This document shows positions 35,000 to 45,979 of a stretch of 64,000 nt of DNA, piece after piece. The notes below the pieces were generated by a model. It did not search any database. It was not told the origin of the DNA and saw only the letters and a program-made list of their open reading frames with translations. Position 1 is the stretch's first letter; each line of letters begins with the position of its first letter. A program made the position numbers and the translations under genes. Source of the stretch: Odiellus spinosus (lineage: Eukaryota; Arthropoda; Arachnida; Opiliones; Phalangiidae); NCBI GenBank assembly GCA_963920705.1, contig OY987226.1, forward strand, positions 16,308,501 to 16,372,500, in the 5' to 3' direction.

Positions 35000-36300
35000 G
35001 CTAAGGTGAATGAAGAGATACTCGGGGAGGAAGAAGCGTTAAAGGAATACTGAAACTGATATTTTTCATCGATTTTTTTTTTTTTTTTTTTTTTTGTAAA
35101 ATAGGCCTAATTCAATTTTAAATATTTTACAAATCTCAAGCTAGAAGTGCAATTTTAAATTAACTCAGAAAGTAGTTTCAAATTTTGCTTATAACCAGGA
35201 TGAAATATATTTCCTATTTTAATTAAAACGAAATTTAAAATAAGTCTAAATTATTTATCATCATAATTAGATCTTTTGCTTTAATATTTGGTTCTGTCAA
35301 TTTTTAATATATTTTCCTTTTGACATAATTATTTCCAATTTCATATCATAAGCTACTTATTAATAGTTCGCTAAATAAAATGTTAATTATCATATCCATA
35401 TAATTATAATTATAAAAACAAACTAAAATACAATGTCCATTTTGAGATAATAATCTTTTAATAATCATAAATTACCGCGTAATTAAAAATTTCAAATTAC
35501 GGTAATTTCATATCTCTAATATGGAAACTTTAATTACACATTGAAGGTTAGTCTTTGTTAGTTCAATTAATTTTGGCCATCAGACCAGTCTCAATTTTTA
35601 TGGAAAGTTAAACCTAGTTTTTTAATTTAATATAATCATAAAATTTAGATTTTATTCCATTAATTTTAAAGTCGCTCCCATTTTTATATAACATTCTCAA
35701 TTTAGGTAAAAAATATACTAATTGAACCTTCGCTCACTCAATTTGAACTTTTTCAAATTAGTGAAAGAGGGTGAACTTCATATTTATATATTTATTTTTA
35801 TCACAGTTCTGGGAACTCCGTGTCTGTGTCTGATTAAATCCTCGTGCTCTGTTAAATCTTGCACGCTGCCTGGATAAACTTATTTTCTATAGCTTATCTC
35901 CGCGACTTCCTTCCCTCAAACTGTCTTCTCCATTATTGGTCTGGGTACTTCGGGGAGATTAGTTCCGAATCTATTATTTAGGGGCTATCGTGGGGTTCCG
36001 GTCCAAGAGGGAGTTTAGTCTCTCGTTTGGTGGTGGCGGGCTAAAAGATTTTTGGAAAAGGAGGCTTTAGTTTCGCGGTTCTAATTGCTTTACTATTGAC
36101 TGGAAAAATCCTCACCGTTGTTTCTATAGTTTATTTATAGTGTAAAAGTTTGATGTAGGTGGATAATGCTTTGTAAGGAATTTGCAGGGTTTTACAATTT
36201 TGTTTATTTTTAGTTTATTTTTCAGTATTATCAAAAGTCTATCATTTTATTCCATAGAAGTGATCAACTATAAGCAAAGTTTAAGGTAAATGTACCGCAG
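35000..36300. other. Very AT-rich stretch without a supportable gene
   Basis: Long A/T runs, including a T-tract near 35074-35095, with no ORF, repeat or splice-bounded exon recognised. Confidence 0.45.
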
Positions 36301-36474
36301 ATTCTGATTCGAGACACTAGCGGCCGCAGTCGGTGTAAATAATGAACGGAGGAAGTGTCACTCTTTGGAGAATTTCTGAGTTGGGAGAGAAGACAATATA
36401 GCCAAGCGCGGTCACATAAATTTCGTTCCTCACTCCCGACTCAAAATATCGAGGAAGAGGCTAAATCACTTGAG

Positions 36475-36605
36475 GCAGACAGGGGTGATGACTTTTTTGG
36501 CTAGAACTTTTAAGATATGGGCTAGTACGTTTACCAGGTCCTTTGCTGATAGTATTAACCTACGGGGCGTTGTTAACTTTTATGAAATAAAGTTATAGAC
36601 TTTTG
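36475..36605. repeat. Dispersed repeat GACAGGGGTGATG...GCTGATAGTATT, copy 1
   Basis: This aligns with 42433-42553 over about 120 bp: CAGACAGGGGTGATG, ATATGGGCTA, GCTGATAGTATTA, GCGTTGTT, ACTTTTATGAAA, GACTTTTGATA. Element type unknown. Confidence 0.55.
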
Positions 36606-36647
36606 ATATTATATAGACAGATTCTTCAATTCACCCGGATGCCCTCC

Positions 36648-36777
36648 ATCTTGGGTAAGAATAGAAATGTCAACAAGTAACTCAAAAAGCTGCCCTAAAT
36701 TTCTAGTTATGCAGAAGCTACAGGACGCCTAGCTCCACCTGGAGTTGCCTGTTAACATTTCGATTCTTATCCAAGAT
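36648..36777. repeat. Short inverted-repeat element or hairpin
   Basis: The arms ATCTTGGGTAAGAATAGAAA and their inverse at 36755-36777 match over 23 bp with two differences. The centre holds CTCCACCTGGAG. It may be a small MITE. Confidence 0.5.
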
Positions 36778-37161
36778 AGACGTTTTTATGAACCTCTCTA
36801 TAATGTTTCAGTATTTAATTTTCTGGGAGTTTAATTGTATTTAATGTTTATTTGAATACGATAATTGTGGCTATTGTAAAGTCTACAGTGGTAAAGGCGA
36901 GGGTAAAGAAGTTTTTGTAAACTACATCTAAAAATTAACTAATATATACTAACTAAAGAATTGTAGATACATTTTAAGAACACTACTTATAATATCATGA
37001 CCACTATGAAATATCAGCGTGTACAAACCTGATTTACTAAGTGTAAAAATTTAGCGAAGCTCACATGGCCTTATGTATTGAATGTTTAACCTGATACAAC
37101 CATACAGTATGCAGTGGTCGATAAACACGCGGGAAAATTGGTTTAAAAAGTTGCGTGCAGA

Positions 37162-37175
37162 CACTAGCGCCACCT
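37162..37175 (-). promoter_or_regulatory. CTCF-like motif upstream of the PH-like exon
   Basis: The reverse strand reads AGGTGGCGCTAGTG, a strong match to the conserved CTCF core. A related but altered site, GACACTAGCGGCCGC, lies at 36313-36327. Confidence 0.35.
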
Positions 37176-37290
37176 CTTACTGTAAATACATTTAAATAAA
37201 AATTTAATCCTAATTATTATAATTTATAATTTAAACAATCTATTGTAATATATAAATATAATAAAATTAAATATTTATTTTTAATTTCAG

Positions 37291-37436
37291 ACAAAGAATC
37301 ATTGGAGATTCCGCCGCACATAGCCAGATGGCGCTACGACCAGGTTCAGAATTTTCAAATCATTTGGCGCCCTTTGTATTGCGTTCTCCTACAAGATGAC
37401 CGGACACTAACGCATTTTCACACTGAAGAAATGAGC
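37291..37436 (+). CDS. Internal exon with PH-domain-like peptide (host gene)
   Basis: The 146-bp exon is bounded by TTTTTAATTTCAG on the left and AGC/GTGAGT on the right. The frame that crosses it without a stop enters with two bases of a split codon and leaves at a codon boundary, giving 48 full codons. The peptide includes IIWRPLYCVLLQDD followed by LTHFHTEEM. W..LYCVL....L..F resembles the first strands of a pleckstrin-homology domain, which binds phosphoinositides or protein partners. The other two frames contain stops. The preceding exon was not identified. The specific family (for example rhotekin- or anillin-like) cannot be named from one exon. Confidence 0.6.
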
Positions 37437-37509
37437 GTGAGTGTTTTAATTGAAATTTATTTTTATTTTGTCTCGCTTTTTTTCCTTAATGTTTGTCTGG
37501 AACTCGGAG

Positions 37510-37638
37510 GGGAAACTGGTTTACAAAAATGTGGGTATTAATTACGCTTCATTGTACGACTCCGTGAGAACTTTTGACGGCAATGTTTCGGTAGTCGAGC
37601 GAGCGCCACTATTTAAGAAAAAATATGAAACTTCTTAG
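37510..37638 (+). CDS. Possible final exon following the PH-like exon
   Basis: After a 73-bp candidate intron starting GTGAGT, the first AG past a T-rich tract (37508-37509) opens a frame in the matching phase. It runs 42 codons to TAG at 37636-37638, beginning GKLVYKNVGINYASLYDSV. Phase agreement and codon-like composition support it. The acceptor is weak because a purine-containing stretch separates the T-tract from the AG, and the peptide does not clearly continue a PH domain. Confidence 0.3.
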   Translation, partial: GKLVYKNVGINYASLYDSVRTFDGNVSVVERAPLFKKKYETS

Positions 37639-37696
37639 TAATCTAATCCCACACATATTTTACCAACAATTCTATTACGGTTAGATAATATTTAAA

Positions 37697-37950
37697 CGAA
37701 GGGTAAATAGGAAAATTAAGTAATTTTTTATTGATTCTGCTTCTAAAAACAAGACGTGTTCAGGAAGAGTCTATGAAGTGTACAAAAAAAAAAAAAAACT
37801 TTCACTTCGTAATTCAATTAGAAGTAGAACCCAATGAGACGTAGCTACTCAAAAGACTCCCCTATACCTTTGGCTTAATAAAATCCCCGCGACACGTGCT
37901 GCGGCACACTTTTTGAATCGCGCTAAATCTCGTTCTTGATTATTTTCACA
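37697..37950. mobile_element. TTAA family 3 element, truncated copy
   Basis: It shares TTATTGATTCTGCTTCTAAAA with the copy at 57962 and ACCTTTGGCTTAATAAAATC plus GCGACACGTGCTG with 15808-16242. The right half is missing. Confidence 0.55.
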
Positions 37951-38009
37951 GTATTGAACGTACAACTCCGCGTTATATTCATATTTTACGAAGTATTTTA
38001 CGTGCATTT

Positions 38010-38195
38010 CTTAATCGGTTTGAAACGGTAAAATGAAACCGATATTCAAATCGGCAGGAATCGTTTTAAGCGTCACGCGTTCACGCATTATATTTCTAAA
38101 TCAATTTATTGTAGCTTCATCTATCGGTTGTTGAAACCGAATCGGTATTAAATTGGTTCCCGAAGCAGTTTCGGAGAAATCGAATCAAATCTATT
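38010..38195 (-). mobile_element. Reverse partial copy of the GCGTTCACACTAG family
   Basis: In reverse complement it follows 49325-49490: CGAAACTGCTTCGGGAACC, CAACAACCGATAGATGAAGC, ACAATAAAT, AATATCGGTTTCATTTTACC, CGTTTCAAACCGAT. The terminal ends are missing. Confidence 0.55.
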
Positions 38196-38199
38196 CTAG

Positions 38200-39000
38200 A
38201 AAAGGCTGTTTCGTGTTCACTCTAGCGCTAAATCTCGTCCTTGCACAATATTGAGCGTACAAGTTCGCGTTATATTCATATTTTACAAAGCTAAAGGTGG
38301 GATGTCTTTTGATCAGATAGTGTCTTGGCTTCGACAAAATCGGGGGCTCAAAACGGGCACATCCTTTGTTCTTCCGTTTTTCAAAACTAGCTAAAGAAGG
38401 CGTGCCTTCCTGCCCTCGTACCAAACCAAACGCTTTAACGTGCCTTTCTTAAAATTAGTAAAGTTCAAACAAATTCCACCGACATCCACGATAACGGTAT
38501 AATATTAACAGTAATGTATTTGAAATTCGTACGTTATGTGGCCTTGATATAGTTAATAACATTCCAATATAGCATTGAGTTATCTGTATTTCGGATTCTA
38601 CAATACGCATTTCACACTCACTTTAACTGGGCACTATGACGAAACTACCTTTAAAATCCAGATTTTTATCTAAAGAGGGGCGGGTATAGTTTAGTTGTGC
38701 TTATAAATCAAATCTCATTAAAACCTACGTCGTATTAAAAAGTCTTAATCTATTGGGGGCTTATTATCAACCCACTTTCTGTTGAGAGCTCAATATTTCT
38801 TTTGGTTTCTGAATTTTGTCCCTTCGATCGGTTTCCTTTCGTTGGAATAACGTGCATTTTTGCTATCGGAATATATGCCTACCCAAATAGAAGAATGTGC
38901 CTCGTGATTTGAAGATATAATGAAGACGAGTTATTTTTTAATCAATTAGTAGTATTAAATTTTGCCTAATAATATTATTTAAACTCGCCAACGATTTCTC
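38200..39000. other. Stretch without a supportable gene
   Basis: A 77-codon minus-strand frame (38191-38424) overlaps repeat sequence and shows no domain. Confidence 0.4.
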
Positions 39001-39008
39001 AATTTTAA

Positions 39009-39357
39009 AGGGAGAATGCAACCTAACAACAAATTTACTTTTATCGATTCCTTATCGTTTAAATAGGCCTAATCCACCAATAAAAAAAATTTCAAAGAAA
39101 TATTAAAAATTTAAAACTTACAAGGAAAATAGGCTTAACTAGATTCATGAAGATCCTGAATCTTTGTGGTGAGATCTCCATGAGACTTCCAATAACATTC
39201 TGTTGGTCGCTGACCCATCAATGCGAAGAAATTCTGGATCTCCACGAATCCAGTTAAGCTTATTTTCCATATATTTTATTTGTTATAATTTGTTTGTGAA
39301 AAACACCTGGTGGATTAGGTCTATTTAAACTGTTAGGAATTGATTGCGTTCTTCCTT
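39009..39357. mobile_element. TTAA family 1 element, copy C
   Basis: TTAA at 39005-39008 and 39358-39361. The left end AGGGAGAATGCAACCTAAC is intact; the right end is diverged (GATTGCGTTCTTCCT). Arms AATAGGCTTAACTAGATTCA and GAATCCAGTTAAGCTTATTT are inverted. The core contains AATAACATTCTGTTGGTCGC. Confidence 0.75.
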
Positions 39358-39867
39358 TTAATGTGGGAAGTATTAGCCACGGACTTTTTTAAATTTTAAT
39401 CCGTGTTTTTATCCGAATCAAAACGCAATTTTTGTTAATTATTTACAAAATTAACTTATCGCGATTAAGAATAAGACGTTACTATCCTTCATTATACCTT
39501 TAATCAGACGAGATGATCTTTAAAATTAACGTTCGGCGTTTGATATAATTTTATGGTATAAGAAAAAGAGGACGTTTCGATATAAAGTTAGTTATTCCGC
39601 CGCTCGCTGGCGAGTTAAAAAAAATTTCAACTAACCGGTTAGACAAGACTAGGATGATAATATAAATCCAACCAATTTGTAATTTTATTTTCTCGTTGTA
39701 TAATATAAGAAGGGCCTCCCTCGTTCGATATTAAAACTAAAATTTAGTGACAGCGGAAATGATTGCGTTAATGATTATTATCGGAATTTTATCGGAGCGT
39801 TCGGTTTCAAGTACCGGATGCACCGGTTTGTTAAAATTGTTTTGTTCTGATTTAAAGGGAACCTGAA

Positions 39868-40012
39868 TAGAAATCAGGGTTTGGACAAAATAATCCACAA
39901 CTATCAGTTAATCATAAAAAATAATCTGAAAATTATTCGCGATTACATTGGATTTATCATAGACTTTCCTCGAAAAATTTTGAGCTAATGAATAAAGATA
40001 AAATAATCAGAA
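39868..40012. mobile_element. hAT-type MITE, third short-family copy, right end lost
   Basis: It starts TAGAAATCAGGGTTTGGACA and follows the 10690-10859 copy through ATTGGATTTATCATAGACTT and GATAAAATAATCA, then diverges before the right inverted repeat. Confidence 0.6.
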
Positions 40013-40014
40013 AA

Positions 40015-41225
40015 CCTGCAACTCCCAACGTCTTAGGCATCAAACACCGGCCTATTATTTTAATAATAGGCTTATTTTAATAATAAGCGCTGTTGAAGAT
40101 TGCGTGGTGTTTAGAAGCTGTTCCATTTTTAGCTTAAAGTTTCTCTTTTAGCATTTTTTACCACTTTTGTCATTTTGTACCGGAACGTTATCGATTTGGG
40201 TCGAAATGATCGATTGAGTTAAAAAATTGAACAAACAAAAGTCTATCAGTCGGGTATACACAGAACAGAAACCTTTCGAAAACCACTGATTCAGTGTAAA
40301 ATTATGAAAAAATTCGGTTAAATTCGGTTGATAATTCGAAACGCCCCTATTATAAGGTTATCGCGAATGATCTCTGATCGTTAGCGTGTTGACATATTTT
40401 TTTCCTATTGTTTAGAAACGGAACAAAACCCATAACATAAATAACTTAATTTTGAAACTCGATATTTATGTTTATATCACAAAGCTTTTGATCAATTATT
40501 ATTATGGTCCACTGATTTTTTTTTTTTTTTTTTTTTTTTTGCATAAGTAATTAGAATCGAAGGAGGGACTCGATTTGGGACGAATCTATCGTAACTAAGG
40601 ACAACGCCCAGTGAACACTACCCTCTTCCCGTACGTGTGTCACGTTTATAAGACCATTATATTAAGTCCGTGATTTTGGGACCCACCCATCCAAAAATCA
40701 CCTTTACATCGTATAATTTAAAACCAAGATCCTTAAATTAAAATAATTAGAAGGCTTTGAATTTGATTGAGGTGGAATTTAACACCTTTAATTATTTTAA
40801 TCAATTATTTTGTATGAAACTTGGGCTTGGAAGTCGGAATGGGATGAAATTTATTTTCTGTTATTCTTATTTCTTCAGATATATTGTTTGTAAACCTAAA
40901 AATGCGTCTTTAATATTCTGATAATAGTTAAATTGATTTATTCGAAGATAAATGATTGATGCTTTATCTATAAACAAGTTTTTTAAACGGCAAGGCTAAA
41001 TTAAATTATAATTTTTCGAAATTCGTGTAAAATAAAAGTAAATTAATTTAAATTCTATTAATATTTTCAAGAAAATAAAACAAACAAGATAATATTACTT
41101 TTGTTTTATTTCTATTATTTCCCACTTCGGATAATTTTCCAGAATAAGTCAGTTTTTGGGGAAAAAATTTATAATATATTTTTTATAAATACAAAATAGT
41201 GATAAATTTTTAAGCACACGTAAAA
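40015..41225. other. AT-rich stretch without a supportable gene
   Basis: It contains a fragment GAAGCTGTTCCATTTTTAGC of TTAA family 2 near 40118-40137 and a T22 tract near 40520. No gene seen. Confidence 0.45.
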
Positions 41226-41242
41226 TATCTCCAGAGATAAAG

Positions 41243-41275
41243 CTGATGATGAAGTATTAACTTCGAAACGTTGTC
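41243..41275 (+). ncRNA. Hammerhead-ribozyme-like motif, Penelope-type
   Basis: CTGATGA (41243-41249), T, GAAGT-ATTA-ACTTC (stem-loop II), GAAA (41265-41268), a two-pair stem III and GTC (41273-41275), in the order of a type I hammerhead. AATAAATAAAG follows within a few bases, as in retroelement tails. The bases that would close helix I (G before CTGATGA, G after GTC) do not pair, so this copy is probably inactive. It is the same motif as in the palindrome at 8105-8209. Confidence 0.35.
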
Positions 41276-41794
41276 GTAATAAATAAAGATTGAGTTATTT
41301 AATTGAAAGTCCAGTTATTAATTGTTGAAAATTGAGAAATAACAAAATATCTGTTTTAATTATTTTTATCCAATTAATAAAAGTTATAAGATCTCCAAAC
41401 ACTAAAACAACAATTAGTATTTTTTTACTTCGTCTGAGGGAATTTTTTTTATCTTTTTCTTGTAGATTTTCAGATTTTAGGATAAAAAAAACACCCACCA
41501 TTTGTATCCCACCTAATGTGGGTTTTGATGTCATCACTTTTTCTACAAATTTTGTGGACATTTTTATTTTTTTCTAGCAATTTGTTTCTTAGACTTTTAA
41601 GTGAGCTAGATAATTATAGACACCCTAAAACCTTGACTTTTTTCTCCCTTCAGACATGGGAGAAGGAATTTTTTTGAAATATGATAATGAAGCTATAAGT
41701 GACACCTAAAATTACCCACACACTTACGTTTAAATGATATTATATCATAATTTAGAATTTTTTCCATTCAAAAGTGTAAATTTAAACTCGTCTT

Positions 41795-41950
41795 GAAACG
41801 TTTATTTTCGGATAAACTCAACATTCATACAACTATTATCTGAATTTACAAATTGCGTTTTTTAGTATAAAAAACAATTAATCGAAAATAAAATATAAAA
41901 AAAAATATATGAATAACAGAAGATAATGGCTATCCAATTCCAATTCTGGG
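41795..41950. repeat. hAT-like element right end, duplicated next to a fuller copy
   Basis: This aligns with 42305-42436: AAACGTTTATTTTCGGATAA, TTATCTGA.TTTACAAATTGC, GAATAACAGAAGATAATGGC, TATCCAATTCC. It ends without the CGAGCTCTA terminus. Confidence 0.5.
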
Positions 41951-41967
41951 GACTATAGTCTCGTATA

Positions 41968-42435
41968 TAGAGCTCGGAATTTGTATATCTTTTAATTTAA
42001 TAGATTAAATTAAATTCAGATGTTATCCGTTTGGTTAAAAATAGACTATTTATCAATCCAGTTAACTTATCAAATGTAAAATAAAAAAAGTACTCGTATA
42101 TCTTTTTGTCCGAAAATGGCAACTTAGAATAGTATCCGAGTTATACATTCGGATAAAGAACAATTTAAAAAATCTATTTTGAATTTTGAATTTTAAGTAA
42201 ATTTGAAATAATTTCTTTTATTTTCCACGAATTATGAAAATGCGAATTTTCTTATCCATTGTTATACGGTTTTAATTCGAGTAACTTGTTAATAGATGAA
42301 GCTTCAAACGTTTATCTTCGGATAAACCCTCTCCATTTATTTTTATCTGACTTTACAAATTGCGCTTCTAGTCACAATTAAGCCGAAGATAAAAAAAAAT
42401 TAATAACAGAAGACAATGGTCATCCAATTCCGAGC
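41968..42435. mobile_element. hAT-like element with TAGAGCTCGGAA end
   Basis: The left end TAGAGCTCGGAATTTG and the right end CCAATTCCGAGC are inverted, though the right terminal bases run into the GACAGGGGTGATG repeat. The interior is AT-rich with repeated CTTATCC and CGGATAA boxes. No ORF. Confidence 0.55.
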
Positions 42436-42553
42436 CAGACAGGGGTGATGGTTTTTTTTGCTCTTTTTAAATAATGGGCTATGACATATAACTGGACCTT
42501 GGCTGATAGTATTACCCACGATGCGTTGTTTACTTTTATGAAAAAAATTGACT
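42433..42553. repeat. Dispersed repeat GACAGGGGTGATG...GCTGATAGTATT, copy 2
   Basis: Similar to 36475-36605. It begins where the preceding hAT-like element loses its terminal bases, suggesting one inserted into or replaced the end of the other. Confidence 0.5.
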
Positions 42554-42559
42554 TTTGAT

Positions 42560-45540
42560 AATAGCTAAACCTTATAAATCTAATTTCCACCGTGATAATT
42601 AATAAGTTTAATATTTACTTTTAAATTTTCTTATTAACCCTAAAACTCCCACTAATATTTTGAAAAATCTTACAAACAAACATTTGATTAATATCATTAG
42701 AAAACAAACTTTAGCAAACTCCGTACCAAATATTTTGAACGCCTCTGATGTTTATTAAAATTGGTAATAATATATAGTAAACAACAATTAAATCTTCACA
42801 TATCATTACCCTGCAGACTTGTCTCATAAATACAACTTCCACGTTTACTTCCTGTTATTGCCTTTGGCTTCTTTACGCGCCGCTATACTAGTTAATTTTG
42901 AAAAGTAATATTATTAAGCTTAAAATTATGCAATTAAAACCAATATAATTTCAACATTTTTTTTCCTTAATATATAATTTAGAAAATCTTTGATGATATT
43001 AATTTCTCAAGAAAACTTTCCCTGAAGTTTAAAGTGGTGTTGTTACCTTTTTTTCTTCCTAAATTGTATGAATTTTTCTATTATACCTGTACTATATTAA
43101 ACACCAATGTCGAAGTTAAAATTCCAAAAAGCTTTGACGTAGTTAATGCTTCTTGAACGTGATTAATGATAAGTTTCAAATGAAAGATGCATATTTCAGT
43201 ATTAAGTATTAAATCACGAAAGAGCTAGACCACGCGAAAGCATTTTTCTAATCAAGCGATAATAACCACGTGACGTGATATTAGTTATGACGTAGAATGT
43301 TCTGATTTTCATTTCGAGCTACTGAAAATCTGTGATAAGCTCACTTTAACTAAATATATTATAGAATTTGAACAAATTCATATAAATCTTATTTGAATTA
43401 AATATAAACCCATTACAAAATACTGGAAAGTTTTTAAAAATGAAACGGCGGAACTAAATTCCGGTTTTTCTTTTCCGAGGAAATTTTAACTTATAAATGG
43501 ATTATGTAAGTTTTTTTTTTTCTTTTTTTTTTTTTCAACCATCTCTTCCTATTCAGATAAATCACACGTAGATTTTTGTTAAGAACCTTTTGGGTGACCT
43601 TTAAGGGGTTACGTAACGTACATGGTCTCTCTAGATAACAAACTAGTCTCGTGGGTTGCGTTATTTAAAGGGAGACGATCAGGAAAAAATATTGTTTGTA
43701 GTGGAAACCGTTACCCATTTATTTAATTCGTCGAAAATATTTCCCCCAATTACCATTTCGATCAATCAATCTTTATCCAATTCCCCTTTTCCCAAAATTT
43801 AACCAGAACCTAAACTTGGGTGAAACGAGAAATACAATTTTTGGGTATAGATAACCATTGGGAATCTTATTTTGGGTAATTTGGTGGGACCTTTTGAGAC
43901 ATTCTGAAATGCAACAGATGTAGTATTCTATAAAAAATGTTTTGTGGTCAGAGAGTAAAAATCCAAAAACTGTAAACGGTCGAGATACGGAATTTCCCTC
44001 TCTAGCGGTTGAGATTGGAACTAAGTAGGCGGTGCTAATATTGTACAGAACTGACTCAACGTTTACGGGGGGGAAAATGTATCGACGGAAAACAATTTTC
44101 CTTCTCTCTCGCGAAACGAAGGAGCGTGTCTCGCCCGGCCGTCGCCATTTCGAGTCTGATTTACCCTAGAAAAAATATACTGCGCTGGCCGCCTTTTTGT
44201 ACAGATTTCGAAATACTTAGGGTGAAACCATGAACTGAGACAATCAGACTCACTTCATCGTCACCCGCAGTATGTCGTCTTATAAACATGAAGGATGTAC
44301 TAAAAGTATTCATTTTGTTGGATAGTTATAGTTTTATCACGGCTGCTATGGTTTGTAAGCCCTAAAATCGTAAATTATTTTAGTCTGTTGTCAGTCTTCC
44401 TTTAAGCTCCCATCAGTTCCAGTAAATTTTTATGGAAGGTAATTTTATTCGAGTTCAAATTTCTACTTTTATATTTTAACTTTCTTGTCGACAGAAAAAT
44501 AAAATTCGAAGAGAAATTTTGTAGCCGGTAGTTTAGATTACAGCCTGACCTTTCTCCATCTGGAAATCTCTATAGCTAAATTATATTCGAATTTGCAGTA
44601 CGTCGAAAGTTATGTCATTTCAGACTCTATCCGCTTTGAATTATTTGCGATAAACGAGGACCAGCTTTGTACTCATTTGAATATTTCAACTGATGATCAC
44701 TTATTCTTTTATCAAAAAAGTTAAAAAGGTCTATTTTTATGGATAGATTTAGTATTATTTCGCCTCAGCTTTGACTGTAGTTTACAACCTGACTGGCTTC
44801 AATCTTTTGATATACTTAAGATAATTAAGATACATTTTAAGGAATTTCCTTTTTTTATTTGAGGTATTTGAGACTTTCATATATTATGCCACCAGTTGCA
44901 ACCTAAAATGGAACTGAAATTTCAATATAAAACTCTGTATTCCAATGGGAAATTAAAACCCTTTTTAGATTGTAACTGAGTTTACTCCCAATCAAAGATC
45001 GTAAAAATTTCTTATTTTGATTGCTATAAATTTAAATATGTCTGGAAATGTTTAATGTCGTGTTTTGGATTATCTTTAGCACGAAATTCAATGATACTTA
45101 AAAATATACCACGTAGACGTAAGGTAATATGATACCCTGAAAAAAAAGTGGATAAGATATTAAAGTGACCTCCAAATTAAGTTAAAAATAAAATTAACGA
45201 TGCAACTCCAAAATTTAAGTATATTTTTTTCTGGGTTCTAGTTCAAGGCTGTTTTAAGGAAGGTTCCCTGTATAATTATGGGTATGACCCCTGGAACAAA
45301 AAAACGTTAAACATCGCTAACTAAATTTGCAAACCTTAACTAACTTTCACTCAAACTTCTAGTTTGTCGAAAACCTTTTTGCAAACCAAATCTGCAAACC
45401 TTATCCACCTAGTTAATTTTTCCATATTTCAGATTGATAAATTTAAATTTGCGAATCTTACCCAGCTTCTTTTAAAATTATTTTAGCAAATTGGGCAAAC
45501 TATAGTAGAATCTAAAATCTGCAGAAGTCGAATAATTTTC
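42560..45540. other. AT-rich stretch with a GC-richer patch, no gene
   Basis: A patch near 43970-44200 is richer in G and C, between TTAAAGGGAGAC (43667) and GTCTTCCTTTAAG (44393), which might be another diverged TTAA element. A relative of the CACGTGAC/GACGTAGAA repeat lies at 43257-43318. No gene is visible. Confidence 0.35.
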
Positions 45541-45546
45541 CATTAA

Positions 45547-45971
45547 AGGTAGAATGCAACCTAAAAACAAGTGATATTTTTTATCGATTCCTTATCGTTT
45601 AAATAAGCCTAGTCCAACAGTAAAAAAATATTAAAAACAAATATTAAACTATAAATAAAACCTACCCGGAAAATAGGCTTAGATGGATTAATGGAGATCA
45701 CCTAAGCTCCCTTTATAAGAACTAGTGACCAATGACATTGATCGATGGAATTATATGGGGAATGCAGGATCTCTATGATCAATGTCATTGGTCCTTACAC
45801 GGGGAGTCCAGAATATATCCATGAGTCCAGCTAAGTCTATTTTGATGGTAAGTTTCAAATTTATTTCTAGTTTAATATTCGTTTGTAATTTTTTTTACTG
45901 ATGGATAAGGCCTAATTAAACGATAAGGAATCGATAAAAAAAATCACTTTTTGTTAGGTTGCATTCTCCCT
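45547..45971. mobile_element. TTAA family 1 element, copy D
   Basis: TTAA at 45543-45546 and 45972-45975. The left end AGGTAGAATGCAACCTAA and right end GGTTGCATTCTCCCT are inverted. The core holds inverted and repeated GACCAATGACATTGATC blocks, different from the cores of other copies. Confidence 0.85.
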
Positions 45972-45979
45972 TTAAAAAA

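Noticed and set aside
41295-41577. Overlapping 81- and 88-codon ORFs on both strands next to the hammerhead-like motif
   Set aside because: Neither shows reverse-transcriptase or GIY-YIG motifs; the overlap suggests chance open frames.
43667-44405. A possible further TTAA-flanked element
   Set aside because: The ends AGGGAGACGATC and AGGAAGACTGAC match only loosely and no inner arms pair, so it is not listed as an element.
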